DNA of 45,994 nucleotides, from positions 1-45,994 of the forward strand of contig JBJTHJ010000109.1 of assembly GCA_046094385.1 (NCBI GenBank), read 5' to 3'. Below the pieces are notes generated by a model. The model ran no database searches. It was not told where the DNA came from and saw only the letters and a program-made list of their open reading frames with translations. Of this stretch, positions 8,059-16,646 are shown in pieces. Position numbers and translations under genes: made by a program. Within the stretch, counting starts at the first letter, position 1; every line of letters begins with the position of its first letter. Origin of the DNA: ZLKRG08 sp046094385 (GTDB taxonomy: Bacteria; Actinomycetota; Actinomycetes; Nanopelagicales; Nanopelagicaceae).

Positions 8059-9222
8059 GTGGATTTATTTGAATATCAAGCGCGAGATTTATTTGAAAAA
8101 CATGGCGTTCCAGTATTAGCTGGTGCGGTTGCAACTACACCACAAGAGGCTGAAGCAGCCGCAGCGAGAATTGGTGGAAAAGTTGTAGTCAAAGCCCAGG
8201 TAAAAGTTGGCGGACGTGGAAAAGCAGGTGGCGTAAAAGTTGCCGAAAATTCGGCGGATGCCAAAGTGAAAGCCGCTGCCATTTTGGGTATGGATATCAA
8301 AGGCCACACTGTGCATCGCGTGATGATCGCAGAAGCAGCACCGATCGCTGAGGAGTATTACCTATCTATTTTGTTGGATAGGTCCAATCGCCAATATCTA
8401 TGCATGGCTTCAGTTGCAGGCGGTATGGATATCGAAGAGGTGGCAAAGACTGCTCCTGAAAAATTAGCCAAAGTTGCGATTTCGGCAGTTTCAGGAATTG
8501 ATAGCGCCAAAGCAGATGAGATCGTAAAGCTAGCTAACTTTCCAGCGGATATCGCAGGTGAAGTCGCCAAAGTCATTAAATTGATTTGGGGGGTCTTCAC
8601 CAAGGAAGATGCGACTTTGGTAGAGGTAAATCCATTAGTTAAAACGGCAGATGGCAAGATCATTGCTCTAGATGGAAAAGTCACTTTGGATGATAATGCT
8701 GAATTTCGTCAGCCAGATCATGAAGCGTTGATCGACAAAGCGGCAGCTAATGCCCTTGAAGAGGCGGCAAAAGCCAAAGGTTTAAATTATGTGAAGCTCG
8801 ATGGCCAAGTTGGGATCATCGGAAACGGCGCTGGGCTTGTGATGTCCACTTTGGATGTAGTGGCTTACGCTGGCGAGAAATTTGGAAAAGTAAAACCGGC
8901 AAACTTCTTGGATATCGGTGGTGGCGCCTCTGCAGAAGTTATGGCTGATGGCTTATCAATCATCCTTGGCGACAAAGATGTAAAGAGCGTCTTTGTAAAC
9001 GTCTTTGGTGGCATCACCGCCTGTGATGCAGTAGCCAATGGGATCGTCAAAGCGCTGGAAATGTTGGGTTCAGCAGCCACCAAACCGATTGTGGTTCGCT
9101 TGGATGGCAACAATGTCGCCGAAGGTCGAAGAATTCTTAATGAAGCTGCGCATCCATTGGTGCAGCAATTAGAAACCATGGATGGCGCAGCAGCAAGAGC
9201 TGCAGAGTTGGCGGCAAAGTAA
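8059..9222 (+). CDS. sucC: Succinyl-CoA synthetase beta subunit
   Basis: With SucD it interconverts succinyl-CoA and succinate in the TCA cycle, making ATP or GTP. The 387-residue length is normal. The N-terminus DLFEYQARDLFEKHGVPV and the ATP-grasp strands VVVKAQVKVGGRGKAGGVK are typical, followed by the Mg-binding VEVNPLVKTADG near residue 190 and the C-terminal GQVGIIGNGAGLVMSTLD, NFLDIGGGAS and VFGGITACD, which bind CoA and the SucD partner. GTG start placed by the leaderless -10 box. sucD follows after 2 bases. Confidence 0.96.
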   Translation: MDLFEYQARDLFEKHGVPVLAGAVATTPQEAEAAAARIGGKVVVKAQVKVGGRGKAGGVKVAENSADAKVKAAAILGMDIKGHTVHRVMIAEAAPIAEEYYLSILLDRSNRQYLCMASVAGGMDIEEVAKTAPEKLAKVAISAVSGIDSAKADEIVKLANFPADIAGEVAKVIKLIWGVFTKEDATLVEVNPLVKTADGKIIALDGKVTLDDNAEFRQPDHEALIDKAAANALEEAAKAKGLNYVKLDGQVGIIGNGAGLVMSTLDVVAYAGEKFGKVKPANFLDIGGGASAEVMADGLSIILGDKDVKSVFVNVFGGITACDAVANGIVKALEMLGSAATKPIVVRLDGNNVAEGRRILNEAAHPLVQQLETMDGAAARAAELAAK

Positions 9223-9224
9223 TC

Positions 9225-10106
9225 ATGGCGATTTTCATAGATTCAAATAGCAGAGTAATCGTGCAAGGCATGACCGGTTCAGAGGGAACCAAACACACAA
9301 AACGCATGTTGAAAGCTGGCACCAATGTGGTCGGTGGCGTAACTCCCGGTAAAGGTGGACAGAGCGTTGATATGGATGGCCAGAACCTTCCAGTTTTTAA
9401 TACGGTATCTGAAGCGATGGCCGCAACCGGTGCAAATGTTTCAGTGGTCTTTGTGCCGCCAAAGTTTGCCAAAGCTGCAGTGATCGATGCCATCGATGCC
9501 AAGATGCCTTTAGTAGTGGTTATCACCGAAGGTATACCGGTTCACGATTCTGCATATTTCTATACCTATGCAAAGGAACGCGGTACTACTCAATTGATTG
9601 GACCTAATTGCCCAGGTGTGATCAGCCCTGGCCAATCCAATGTTGGAATTATTCCTGCAGATATCACCGAGCGGGGTCCGATTGGATTGGTATCAAAGTC
9701 AGGAACTTTGACTTATCAAATGATGTACGAACTTCGAGATATCGGATTTACCACTGCAGTTGGAATTGGTGGAGATCCAGTAATTGGCACCACGCATATT
9801 GACTGCTTAAAGGCTTTCCAAGATGACCCTGAAACTAAGGCCATCGTAATGATTGGTGAAATTGGCGGAGATGCCGAAGAGCGCGCAGCTGCTTTCATCA
9901 AAGAGTATGTAACCAAACCAGTAGTCGGATATGTTGCTGGTTTTACCGCTCCTGAAGGAAAGACGATGGGACACGCAGGTGCGATTGTCTCGGGAAGCTC
10001 CGGCACCGCGCAGGCGAAGCAAGATGCGCTCGAGGCGGTTGGCGTTAAGGTGGGGAAGACACCAAGCGAAACTGCAAAATTATTGCGCCAAATTATTGCC
10101 AAGTAA
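9225..10106 (+). CDS. sucD: Succinyl-CoA synthetase alpha subunit
   Basis: Carries the phosphohistidine and the CoA-binding Rossmann domain of the enzyme. Residues 1-130 hold the CoA site (VIVQGMTGSEGTKHTKRML, GGVTPGKGG). The middle has GPNCPGVISPG and SKSGTLTYQ, and GHAGAIVSGSSGTAQAKQDAL near residue 250 contains the catalytic His. At 293 residues it has the normal size. The start codon follows the sucC stop by 2 bases, so the subunits are coupled in one operon. No hairpin terminator is visible before perM, only a weak 5-base inverted repeat. Confidence 0.96.
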   Translation: MAIFIDSNSRVIVQGMTGSEGTKHTKRMLKAGTNVVGGVTPGKGGQSVDMDGQNLPVFNTVSEAMAATGANVSVVFVPPKFAKAAVIDAIDAKMPLVVVITEGIPVHDSAYFYTYAKERGTTQLIGPNCPGVISPGQSNVGIIPADITERGPIGLVSKSGTLTYQMMYELRDIGFTTAVGIGGDPVIGTTHIDCLKAFQDDPETKAIVMIGEIGGDAEERAAAFIKEYVTKPVVGYVAGFTAPEGKTMGHAGAIVSGSSGTAQAKQDALEAVGVKVGKTPSETAKLLRQIIAK

Positions 10107-10148
10107 TAATCGCTAATTTCAATCAAAAGTCATAAGCGAGTTAGCAGA

Positions 10149-10154
10149 TAGGCT
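10149..10154 (+). promoter_or_regulatory. -10 box of the perM-purN-purH operon, leaderless type
   Basis: TAGGCT ends 6 nt before the GTG at 10161, with the same spacing as at sucC. No ribosome binding site is seen. Confidence 0.6.
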
Positions 10155-10160
10155 AACGAG

Positions 10161-11210
10161 GTGTTTGTAACAGCATTCACGCAGAGCGTGCGAAGTATGT
10201 TGATTACCTTTATACCGGCTGCAATCATCACTTTCTTAGCATGGGCCATCGCAGGTAGCGCTTATGCAAGTACAACTGATCCCTTTAGGGGAGCTGCATG
10301 GATAACTCTGGGCGCTCACGCAGTTCCATTTAATATAAATATCCCACCAAGTGGCACGCCTGGTTGGCTTACCTATCTGCCATTAGGAGCGATGGTGCTA
10401 CCTGCATATGCCGTAGCAGTTGGTGCGCGAAAAGTACTTGAGAAGACAAATAGTGAATTGGCCGTATGGATATTCTCAAGCCTTTATGTGGGATTAGTAG
10501 TCGCGCTCTCGGTGCTTTCGGCAAATAAAGATGTTCAAGCTACCTGGTATTGGGCGTTGGCCTTTACCACCCCATTTGTCTTTGTGGTGGCTTTCTTCGC
10601 GATAAACCAATTCAAATTCTCAGCTCCAATCATCTACCTGCTTAAAATTTGGGCGCTCTTAATCGGATTTAGCGCTTTGTTATTGGGACTATCGTTATTG
10701 ATAAATTTCCGGACGGTTCAGCAATTAACCACAGTATTACAGCCAGGCATCTTCGGCGGATTCTTGCTCTTCATTTTGACTATTCTCTACCTGCCTAATT
10801 TCATGATCTCAACTCTTGCGTATTTGTCAGGTGCTGGTTTTGCACTTGGTAGAGATACTTTGATCGCACCACTGACCTTTGAATTAGGGAAGATTCCAGC
10901 GCTTCCGATTCTTGGAGCCTTACCTACAGGGCGCCATCCACTCTATTTGATTGCTGCGATCTTCGTGATCTTGGTTGGTGCGTTAATTGCATACTGGACT
11001 TTAGATAGTGGCAGATTAGTCCTAAGGCAGACCATCACGCTCTTTGTAATCAGCTCTTTTCTGATCGCTTATCTTGGATCAGGCGCACTTATTACCTATG
11101 AATTGGGAACTGTGGGGCCATCGCTCTGGAAATTTCCCTTGATTTTAATTGGCGAGTTCTTAATAGGTGTGGGATTGGTCAAATTAGCGCCACTTTTTGG
11201 AAGACGATGA
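10161..11210 (+). CDS. PerM-like integral membrane protein (DUF6350)
   Basis: A 349-residue, very hydrophobic protein with about nine or ten predicted membrane segments and short loops. It has no enzyme motif. Its position between sucCD and purN-purH is the conserved place of the DUF6350 family in actinobacteria, which includes mycobacterial PerM, linked there to cell division and stress persistence. The assignment rests on membrane topology, length and this gene order, not on a signature motif. The stop overlaps the purN ATG by 4 bases (ATGA), so it is co-translated with purine genes. Confidence 0.75.
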   Translation: MFVTAFTQSVRSMLITFIPAAIITFLAWAIAGSAYASTTDPFRGAAWITLGAHAVPFNINIPPSGTPGWLTYLPLGAMVLPAYAVAVGARKVLEKTNSELAVWIFSSLYVGLVVALSVLSANKDVQATWYWALAFTTPFVFVVAFFAINQFKFSAPIIYLLKIWALLIGFSALLLGLSLLINFRTVQQLTTVLQPGIFGGFLLFILTILYLPNFMISTLAYLSGAGFALGRDTLIAPLTFELGKIPALPILGALPTGRHPLYLIAAIFVILVGALIAYWTLDSGRLVLRQTITLFVISSFLIAYLGSGALITYELGTVGPSLWKFPLILIGEFLIGVGLVKLAPLFGRR

Positions 11211-11749
11211 GATTACTTCTTCTAGCATCTGGTTCCGGCACCTTGGCACAAGCGATCATTGACAGCGAATTCGAGATCTTGGCAGTGGTCTCAGATAATC
11301 CAAATGCAGAAGTTCTAAATCGCGCAGCCAAAGCTAATATCCCAAGCAAAGTAATCGAATTAAAAGATTCTAGGCCGATGTGGAATCAAGAACTTTTTGA
11401 TTACTCAAAGTCACTAGATCCGGACTTAGTGGTTTCTGTTGGATTTATGAAAATTCTAGAGCCTAGATTTGTAAACTATTTTAAGGTGATTAATTCGCAT
11501 CCAGCTCTGCTGCCTGATTTTCCAGGCGCACACGCCGTTGCAGATGCTTTAAAAGCTGGAGTGAAAAATACTGGTTGCACAGTTCATTGGGTAGATGCTG
11601 GTGTTGATACTGGACCCATAATCGCACAAGCGCAAGTTTCCATCGAGCCTAATGATGATACTCAGACCCTTCACGAGCGCATTAAGATTGCCGAAAGAAA
11701 GTTGATAATTGAGACTCTTAGAGAGCTTCGGGATGGAGCATTGCAATGA
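11207..11749 (+). CDS. purN: Phosphoribosylglycinamide formyltransferase
   Basis: Transfers a formyl group from 10-formyl-tetrahydrofolate to GAR in purine synthesis. At 180 residues it is somewhat shorter than E. coli PurN (212). The start LLLLASGSGTLAQAII is the phosphate loop. The active site is visible as INSHPALLPDFPGAH (Asn and His) and HWVDAGVDTGPII with the catalytic Asp. The glycine loop normally reading GSGSNLQA is slightly altered to GSGTLAQA. Overlaps of 4 bases at both ends tie it to perM and purH. Confidence 0.94.
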   Translation: MRLLLLASGSGTLAQAIIDSEFEILAVVSDNPNAEVLNRAAKANIPSKVIELKDSRPMWNQELFDYSKSLDPDLVVSVGFMKILEPRFVNYFKVINSHPALLPDFPGAHAVADALKAGVKNTGCTVHWVDAGVDTGPIIAQAQVSIEPNDDTQTLHERIKIAERKLIIETLRELRDGALQ

Positions 11750-13284
11750 GTGGAAAGCGAGTTATCCGTCGCGCACTCGTTAGCGTCTACGATAAATCGC
11801 GACTTTTAGAGATTGCAGCTGCGCTACAAAGCGCTGGGGTTGAAATCATCGCAACGGGTTCAACATTTAAGACTTTAAACCAGAACTCCATTGTTGCCAC
11901 TGAAGTTTCGGCTTATACGGGTTTTCCGGAGATTATGGGTGGGCGAGTAAAGACTCTACATCCTCGAATTCACGGAGGCCTGCTAGCAGATCAAGATAAT
12001 CCAGAACATCAAAAAGCAATCTCAGAATTAAATATCGCACCTATAGATTTGGTAATCGTAAATCTCTATCCATTCTCAGCCACCATAAAATCTGGTGCGG
12101 ATTATGCCGAATGCATTGAGCAGATTGATATCGGCGGCCCTTCTATGCTTAGAGCAGCCGCTAAAAATCATGGTTCCGTAGCGGTAATCTCAAATCCATC
12201 TCAATATGAGTTGCTGCTCTTTGCACTTGGTAATGGCGGATTTACCTTGGCAGAGCGAAAGCAACTTGCCATAGAAGTATTTAGAACCACCGCAGAATAT
12301 GATGCTTTGATTGCAAGTTGGTTGGCAAGAGATGAAGGCGACTTACCCGATTGGCATGCAGAGATCTGGCATAAGCGCTCGATGCTGCGTTATGGCGAGA
12401 ATCCTCACCAAGTTGCCGCGGTCTACTCTAATCAGAAACCAGGAATTGTCAGCGCAGTGCAACTACATGGCAAAGAGATGAGTTTTAACAACTACACAGA
12501 TGCCGATGCTGCCTTGCGAGCCGCATATGATCATCAAGAGCCGGCGGTTGCAATAATCAAACATGCAAACCCATGTGGCATCGCTATTGGAGCAGATATT
12601 GCATCGGCATATAGAAAAGCTCACTTATGTGATCCAGTCTCGGCATTTGGAGGAGTGGTAGCAGCCAACCGTACAATTACGTTTTTGATGGCCCAAGAAT
12701 TATCGGACGTTTTCACAGAAGTTGTAATTGCACCCGCTTACGAAGATGCGGCGCTGGAGTTATTGAAGCAGCGAGCCAATCTTCGAATCTTAACCACAGA
12801 GATCAAAGGATTTTCTCCAGTCGAGATAAGGGCGATATCTGGCGGAGCATTAATACAGAGCGCAGATTTGATTGATGATAAAGGCGACGATCCTAAGAAT
12901 TGGCGACAAGTATCTGGAGATCCAGTAAGCGCACAAGTACTCTCAGATTTAGAATTTGCGTGGCGTGCAGTTCGGGCAGTTAAAAGCAATGCAATTCTGC
13001 TAGCCAAAGATGGCGCCTCTGTGGGCGTTGGGATGGGACAAGTTAATCGAGTGGATTCTGCGAAATTAGCAGTTGCCAGAGCAGAGGATCGTGCCACTGG
13101 ATCGGTAGCGGCAAGTGATGCCTTCTTCCCATTTGCAGATGGCTTAGAGATCTTGATTGCTGCTGGGGTGAGTGCGGTGGTTTCACCTGGTGGATCCATG
13201 AGAGATGAAGAGGTAATTGCCTGTGCGAAGCGCGTTAATCTGCCGTTATTTTTTACCGGAACTCGCCATTTTGCTCATGCTTAA
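11746..13284 (+). CDS. purH: Bifunctional AICAR formyltransferase / IMP cyclohydrolase
   Basis: Performs the last two steps of IMP synthesis. The 512-residue protein has the MGS-like IMP cyclohydrolase domain first (RRALVSVYDKS, EIIATGSTFKTL, GGRVKTLHPRIHGGLL near residue 65). The AICAR transformylase domain follows, with LRYGENPHQ, the catalytic Lys-His pair in AIIKHANPCG near residue 270 and DPVSAFGGVVA. The C-terminal ASDAFFPFADGLEIL and SPGGSMRDEEVIACA are typical. Product IMP feeds the guaB operon and the C1 donor comes from the folD product next door. ATGA overlap with purN. Confidence 0.97.
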   Translation: MSGKRVIRRALVSVYDKSRLLEIAAALQSAGVEIIATGSTFKTLNQNSIVATEVSAYTGFPEIMGGRVKTLHPRIHGGLLADQDNPEHQKAISELNIAPIDLVIVNLYPFSATIKSGADYAECIEQIDIGGPSMLRAAAKNHGSVAVISNPSQYELLLFALGNGGFTLAERKQLAIEVFRTTAEYDALIASWLARDEGDLPDWHAEIWHKRSMLRYGENPHQVAAVYSNQKPGIVSAVQLHGKEMSFNNYTDADAALRAAYDHQEPAVAIIKHANPCGIAIGADIASAYRKAHLCDPVSAFGGVVAANRTITFLMAQELSDVFTEVVIAPAYEDAALELLKQRANLRILTTEIKGFSPVEIRAISGGALIQSADLIDDKGDDPKNWRQVSGDPVSAQVLSDLEFAWRAVRAVKSNAILLAKDGASVGVGMGQVNRVDSAKLAVARAEDRATGSVAASDAFFPFADGLEILIAAGVSAVVSPGGSMRDEEVIACAKRVNLPLFFTGTRHFAHA

Positions 13285-13285
13285 T

Positions 13286-13291
13286 TAAGAT
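13286..13291 (+). promoter_or_regulatory. -10 box of folD, leaderless type
   Basis: TAAGAT ends 7 nt before the ATG at 13299, which favours that ATG over the GTG at 13293 (only 1 nt after the box). Confidence 0.55.
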
Positions 13292-13298
13292 CGTGTAT

Positions 13299-14144
13299 AT
13301 GACTGCTCAGATACTCGACGGCAAAGCATTTGCGAAGAAAATCAAAGAAGATTTGGCAAAAGAGGTAACAGCCCTTAAAGCACGTGGCATTACCCCAGGC
13401 CTTGGAACAATCTTGGTAGGTGATGATCCAGGATCACGACAATATGTAGGTGGCAAGCATAAAGATTGCGCAGAGGTTGGTGTTAATTCAATACGAATAG
13501 ATCTGCCAGGCACAGCCACACAAGCAGATGTACTGGCAGCTGTCAAAGAGATGAATCAAAATCCTGATTGCACAGGATATATCGTGCAATTGCCATTACC
13601 GAAGGCGGTCAACACCCAAGTCATCTTGGAAGCCATCGATCCAGAGAAAGATGCAGATGGATTACATCCCATGAATTTAGGGCGCTTAACTGCTGGTTTT
13701 GATGGGACGCTTCCATGTACACCACGCGGAATCGTAGAGCTACTTCATCATTACCAAATTCCGGTAAAAGGTGCTGAAGTTACGATTGTAGGGCGTGGTT
13801 TAACAGTAGGACGACCCTTGAGTTTGCTTTTAAATAGACGCGAAGAGAATGCCACCGTTAATCTGGTCCATACAGGGACCAAATCAATTAAAGAACATAC
13901 TTTGACTGCAGATATCACGGTCGTGGCTGTTGGCGTCGGCCACTTCTTGACCCCTGACATGATCAAGCCGGGTTCAGTAGTGATCGATGTAGGAGTATCA
14001 AGAAATGGCAATGAGATTCAAGGAGATGTGCATCCAGATGTAGCCAATGTCGCAGGCTGGATCTCACCAAATCCTGGTGGTGTTGGGCCATTGACTCGTG
14101 CGATGCTTGTTAAAAATGTCGTGGACGCTGCATCGCGTAAATGA
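13299..14144 (+). CDS. folD: Methylene-THF dehydrogenase / methenyl-THF cyclohydrolase
   Basis: Makes 10-formyl-tetrahydrofolate, the donor used by PurN and PurH. The 281-residue protein has the two family signatures: YVGGKHKDCAEVGV with the catalytic Lys near residue 55 and PGGVGPLTRAMLVKNVVDA near the C-terminus. The NADP-binding loop VTIVGRGLTVGRPLSLLL lies between them, and GYIVQLPLPK near residue 95 is also diagnostic. In place of the common GRS in the NADP loop the sequence reads GRG. The start at 13299 is chosen from the -10 spacing; GTG 13293 would add two residues. It overlaps the small membrane gene downstream by 4 bases. Confidence 0.95.
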   Translation: MTAQILDGKAFAKKIKEDLAKEVTALKARGITPGLGTILVGDDPGSRQYVGGKHKDCAEVGVNSIRIDLPGTATQADVLAAVKEMNQNPDCTGYIVQLPLPKAVNTQVILEAIDPEKDADGLHPMNLGRLTAGFDGTLPCTPRGIVELLHHYQIPVKGAEVTIVGRGLTVGRPLSLLLNRREENATVNLVHTGTKSIKEHTLTADITVVAVGVGHFLTPDMIKPGSVVIDVGVSRNGNEIQGDVHPDVANVAGWISPNPGGVGPLTRAMLVKNVVDAASRK

Positions 14145-14347
14145 ATTCGCAGCGCCTACTTAATTTAGCAGCCGCATTTGGCGTACTACTTGGCGCATTG
14201 AGCTATGTCCGTACGGGTTCGATCATCTTAGGCGCTGCGCTCTTGCTCACAGGTATCCGCCAAGAACGCCGAATCGAGCGTTACCTTGCGACTCTAATTG
14301 GTTTGGGGTTAATCATCGTGGCAATTGTGCTTCCGCACGGACGATAG
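14141..14347 (+). CDS. Small DUF3017-like membrane protein
   Basis: Encodes 68 residues with two hydrophobic segments (about 8-22 and 24-38) and a third near 48-63, separated by a charged IRQERRIERY loop. In many actinobacteria a DUF3017 protein sits just downstream of folD and next to mdh, which matches here in size, topology and place. Function is unknown. The ATGA overlap with folD indicates translational coupling, so it is very likely a real gene despite its size. Confidence 0.75.
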   Translation: MNSQRLLNLAAAFGVLLGALSYVRTGSIILGAALLLTGIRQERRIERYLATLIGLGLIIVAIVLPHGR

Positions 14348-14349
14348 AA

Positions 14350-14369
14350 TTATCTTGATATCGAGATAA
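14350..14369. promoter_or_regulatory. Near-perfect 20-base palindrome upstream of mdh-icd
   Basis: TTATCTTGATATCGAGATAA is symmetric except for one base pair in each half (T/G at positions 7 and 14). It lies 36 bases before the mdh ATG and just after the DUF3017 stop. Shape and length suit an operator for a dimeric helix-turn-helix regulator, for example of the MarR type. The regulator is not identifiable from the window. No terminator-like T run follows it. Confidence 0.5.
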
Positions 14370-14395
14370 ACGCCTTTCTCGATTAAAGCTCGCAT

Positions 14396-14403
14396 AGGGG
14401 AAG
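14396..14403 (+). promoter_or_regulatory. Ribosome binding site of mdh
   Basis: AGGGGAAG precedes ATG 14406 by 2 nt, giving core GGGG a 5-6 nt spacer. mdh therefore appears to be a leadered gene, unlike many neighbours. Confidence 0.5.
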
Positions 14404-14405
14404 TT

Positions 14406-15356
14406 ATGCCAGGAAAAGTTACTGTAGTTGGAGCTGGTTTTTATGGCTCAACAACTGCGATGCGTTTAGCAGAGTACAACACTTTCGATACTGTCGTATT
14501 GACGGATATTCTCGAAGGTAAGCCTGAAGGTCTTGCATTGGATATGAATCAATCCAGGTCAATTGAAGGATTCCAAACCAAAGTAATAGGTGCAACCACC
14601 ACTGCAGATGGTGCAGGATATGAAGCAACTGCTGATTCAGATGTAGTAGTAATTACTGCAGGTTTGCCGCGTAAACCAGGCATGAGTCGTATGGATTTAA
14701 TTGGGGTAAATGCCGGCATCGTGCGCGGTGTAGCTGAGAACATTGCAAAACATTCACCTAGCGCTGTGATCATCGTGGTTTCAAATCCACTTGATGAGAT
14801 GACAGCGCTAGCCCAAATTGCCACTAAGTTCCCGCATCATCGGGTAATGGGACAGGCAGGGATGTTGGATACTGCACGTTTTACCAACTTTGTAGCGGAG
14901 AAGTTAAATGTGCCAGTTGCTAAAGTCGAGACTTTAACACTGGGTTCGCACGGTGAAACCATGGTGCCAGTTCCTTCGCGTTGTAAAGTAGATGGAAAAC
15001 CACTTACCGATTTGCTCTCTGCAGCAGAGATCGAAGAGTTGGTCGTTAGAACTCGTAACGGCGGGGCCGAAGTTGTGGCTTTACTTAAAACTGGTTCTGC
15101 CTATTACGCACCTTCGGCTGCTGCTGCGAGAATGGCAAGAGCGGTCATCGAAGATTCGGGTGCGGTGATGCCGGTTTGTGCCTGGGTTGATGGCGAATAT
15201 GGCATTAAGGGTGTTTACCTAGGAGTGGAAGCTGAAATCGGTCGAAGTGGAGTTCGTAAAGTTGTTGAAACAAAATTAACTGAATCCGAGTTGGCATCAT
15301 TGAAAGAGGCGGCGGAAGCAGTTCGGGCAAAACAAGCAGATGTAAAGGATATGTAA
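14406..15356 (+). CDS. mdh: Malate dehydrogenase, lactate-dehydrogenase-like type
   Basis: Oxidises malate to oxaloacetate with NAD in the TCA cycle. The 316-residue protein has the Rossmann motif VGAGFYGS near residue 8, an acidic residue at the end of strand 2 (LTDI) that favours NAD, the substrate-binding arginines in GLPRKPGMSRMDL, SNPLDEMTALA, and the catalytic His in LGSHGETMVP. The form GxGxxG with VMGQAGMLDTARF belongs to the LDH-like group, not the GAAGQIGY cytosolic-type enzyme of Streptomyces and Mycobacterium. icd begins 3 bases downstream, so the two share an operon. Confidence 0.93.
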   Translation: MPGKVTVVGAGFYGSTTAMRLAEYNTFDTVVLTDILEGKPEGLALDMNQSRSIEGFQTKVIGATTTADGAGYEATADSDVVVITAGLPRKPGMSRMDLIGVNAGIVRGVAENIAKHSPSAVIIVVSNPLDEMTALAQIATKFPHHRVMGQAGMLDTARFTNFVAEKLNVPVAKVETLTLGSHGETMVPVPSRCKVDGKPLTDLLSAAEIEELVVRTRNGGAEVVALLKTGSAYYAPSAAAARMARAVIEDSGAVMPVCAWVDGEYGIKGVYLGVEAEIGRSGVRKVVETKLTESELASLKEAAEAVRAKQADVKDM

Positions 15357-15359
15357 GTT

Positions 15360-16574
15360 ATGTCAAAGATCAAAGTAGAAGGTACCGTTGTCGAGCTAGA
15401 TGGCGATGAGATGACTCGCATCATCTGGCAGTTCATCAAAGATTCCTTGATTTTGCCCTATTTAGATATCAATCTTGATTACTACGATCTTGGCATAGAG
15501 CATCGTGATGCTACCAATGATCAAGTGACTATCGATTCTGCAAATGCAATCAAGAAACATGGCGTAGGCGTCAAGTGTGCGACCATCACGCCAGATGAGG
15601 CCCGTGTAAAAGAATTCAATCTAAAACAGATGTGGAAGTCACCAAACGGAACCATCCGAAACATCCTAGGTGGCGTTATTTTCCGTGAACCAATCATCAT
15701 TTCAAATGTGCCACGCTTGGTACCGCACTGGACTAAACCAATTGTGATTGGCCGCCATGCTTTTGGCGATCAATACCGAGCAACCGATTTCAAAGTTCCA
15801 GGTGCTGGTAAGTTGACGGTAACTTTCACGCCTGCGGATGGCTCAAAGCCGATGGAGTTCAATGTCTTTGACTTCCCAGGTAGCGGCGTGGCTATGACTA
15901 TGTATAACTTGGATGATTCCATTCGAGATTTTGCTCGCGCCTCAATGAATTATGGTCTAGCTCGAAAGTATCCAGTTTACCTATCAACTAAGAACACGAT
16001 TTTGAAGGCATACGATGGCAGATTCAAAGATATCTTCGCTGAAGTCTTTGAGAGTGAATTTAAAGATAAGTTCCAAGCTGCAGGTATCGAATACGATCAC
16101 CGACTAATCGATGACATGGTGGCAACTTCACTTCGTTGGGAAGGCGGCTATGTCTGGGCTTGTAAGAATTACGACGGTGATGTGCAATCAGATACCGTCG
16201 CCCAAGGCTATGGCTCATTAGGTTTGATGACTTCCGTATTGATGACTCCAGATGGAAAGACCGTTGAATCTGAAGCGGCTCACGGTACCGTCACGCGTCA
16301 TTATCGCGATCATCAAGCTGGCAAGGCCACCTCAACAAATCCAATCGCTTCGATCTTCGCTTGGACTCGCGGATTGGCTCATCGAGCAAAGTTGGATAAC
16401 AATCCAAAACTTGCTGAGTTTGCCGAGAAATTAGAGCGAGTCTGTATCGAGACCGTGGAATCAGGCAAGATGACCAAAGATTTAGCGCTTTTGATTAGCC
16501 CAGATGCTCCTTGGCTAAACACCCAACAGTTCCTAGATGCTATAAATGAGAATTTAAAGCAGAAAATGGCTTAA
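15360..16574 (+). CDS. icd: Isocitrate dehydrogenase, NADP-dependent, homodimeric type II
   Basis: Converts isocitrate to 2-oxoglutarate and supplies NADPH. Length 404 residues and the N-terminus VEGTVVELDGDEMTRIIW place it in the eukaryote-like subfamily II, not with E. coli Icd or the 80 kDa monomeric enzyme. Substrate-binding SPNGTIRNILGG near residue 94, VIGRHAFGDQY near 130, and the metal-binding region YDGDVQSDTVAQGYGSLGLM near 275 are intact, with AAHGTVTRHYR for NADP. A strong hairpin terminator follows 12 bases after the stop. Confidence 0.96.
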   Translation: MSKIKVEGTVVELDGDEMTRIIWQFIKDSLILPYLDINLDYYDLGIEHRDATNDQVTIDSANAIKKHGVGVKCATITPDEARVKEFNLKQMWKSPNGTIRNILGGVIFREPIIISNVPRLVPHWTKPIVIGRHAFGDQYRATDFKVPGAGKLTVTFTPADGSKPMEFNVFDFPGSGVAMTMYNLDDSIRDFARASMNYGLARKYPVYLSTKNTILKAYDGRFKDIFAEVFESEFKDKFQAAGIEYDHRLIDDMVATSLRWEGGYVWACKNYDGDVQSDTVAQGYGSLGLMTSVLMTPDGKTVESEAAHGTVTRHYRDHQAGKATSTNPIASIFAWTRGLAHRAKLDNNPKLAEFAEKLERVCIETVESGKMTKDLALLISPDAPWLNTQQFLDAINENLKQKMA

Positions 16575-16585
16575 AGATTCCAATT

Positions 16586-16615
16586 AAAAACCCTCCGATT
16601 TCTCGGAGGGTTTTT
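16586..16615. terminator. Strong rho-independent terminator, bidirectional
   Basis: AAAAACCCTCCGA (16586-16598) pairs perfectly with TCGGAGGGTTTTT (16603-16615) around a 4-base TTTC loop. The T run on one side and A run on the other let it end icd on the plus strand and the sugar ABC ATPase gene on the minus strand. Confidence 0.92.
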
Positions 16616-16646
16616 AATTTAGTAATAACTATGACTTGATCAAGTA

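Noticed and set aside
10107..10160. Terminator between sucD and perM
   Set aside because: Only a 5-base GCTAA/TTAGC repeat with a long loop and no T run; too weak to support.
12738..13199. 153-codon minus-strand open frame opposite purH
   Set aside because: Antisense shadow of conserved purH sequence.
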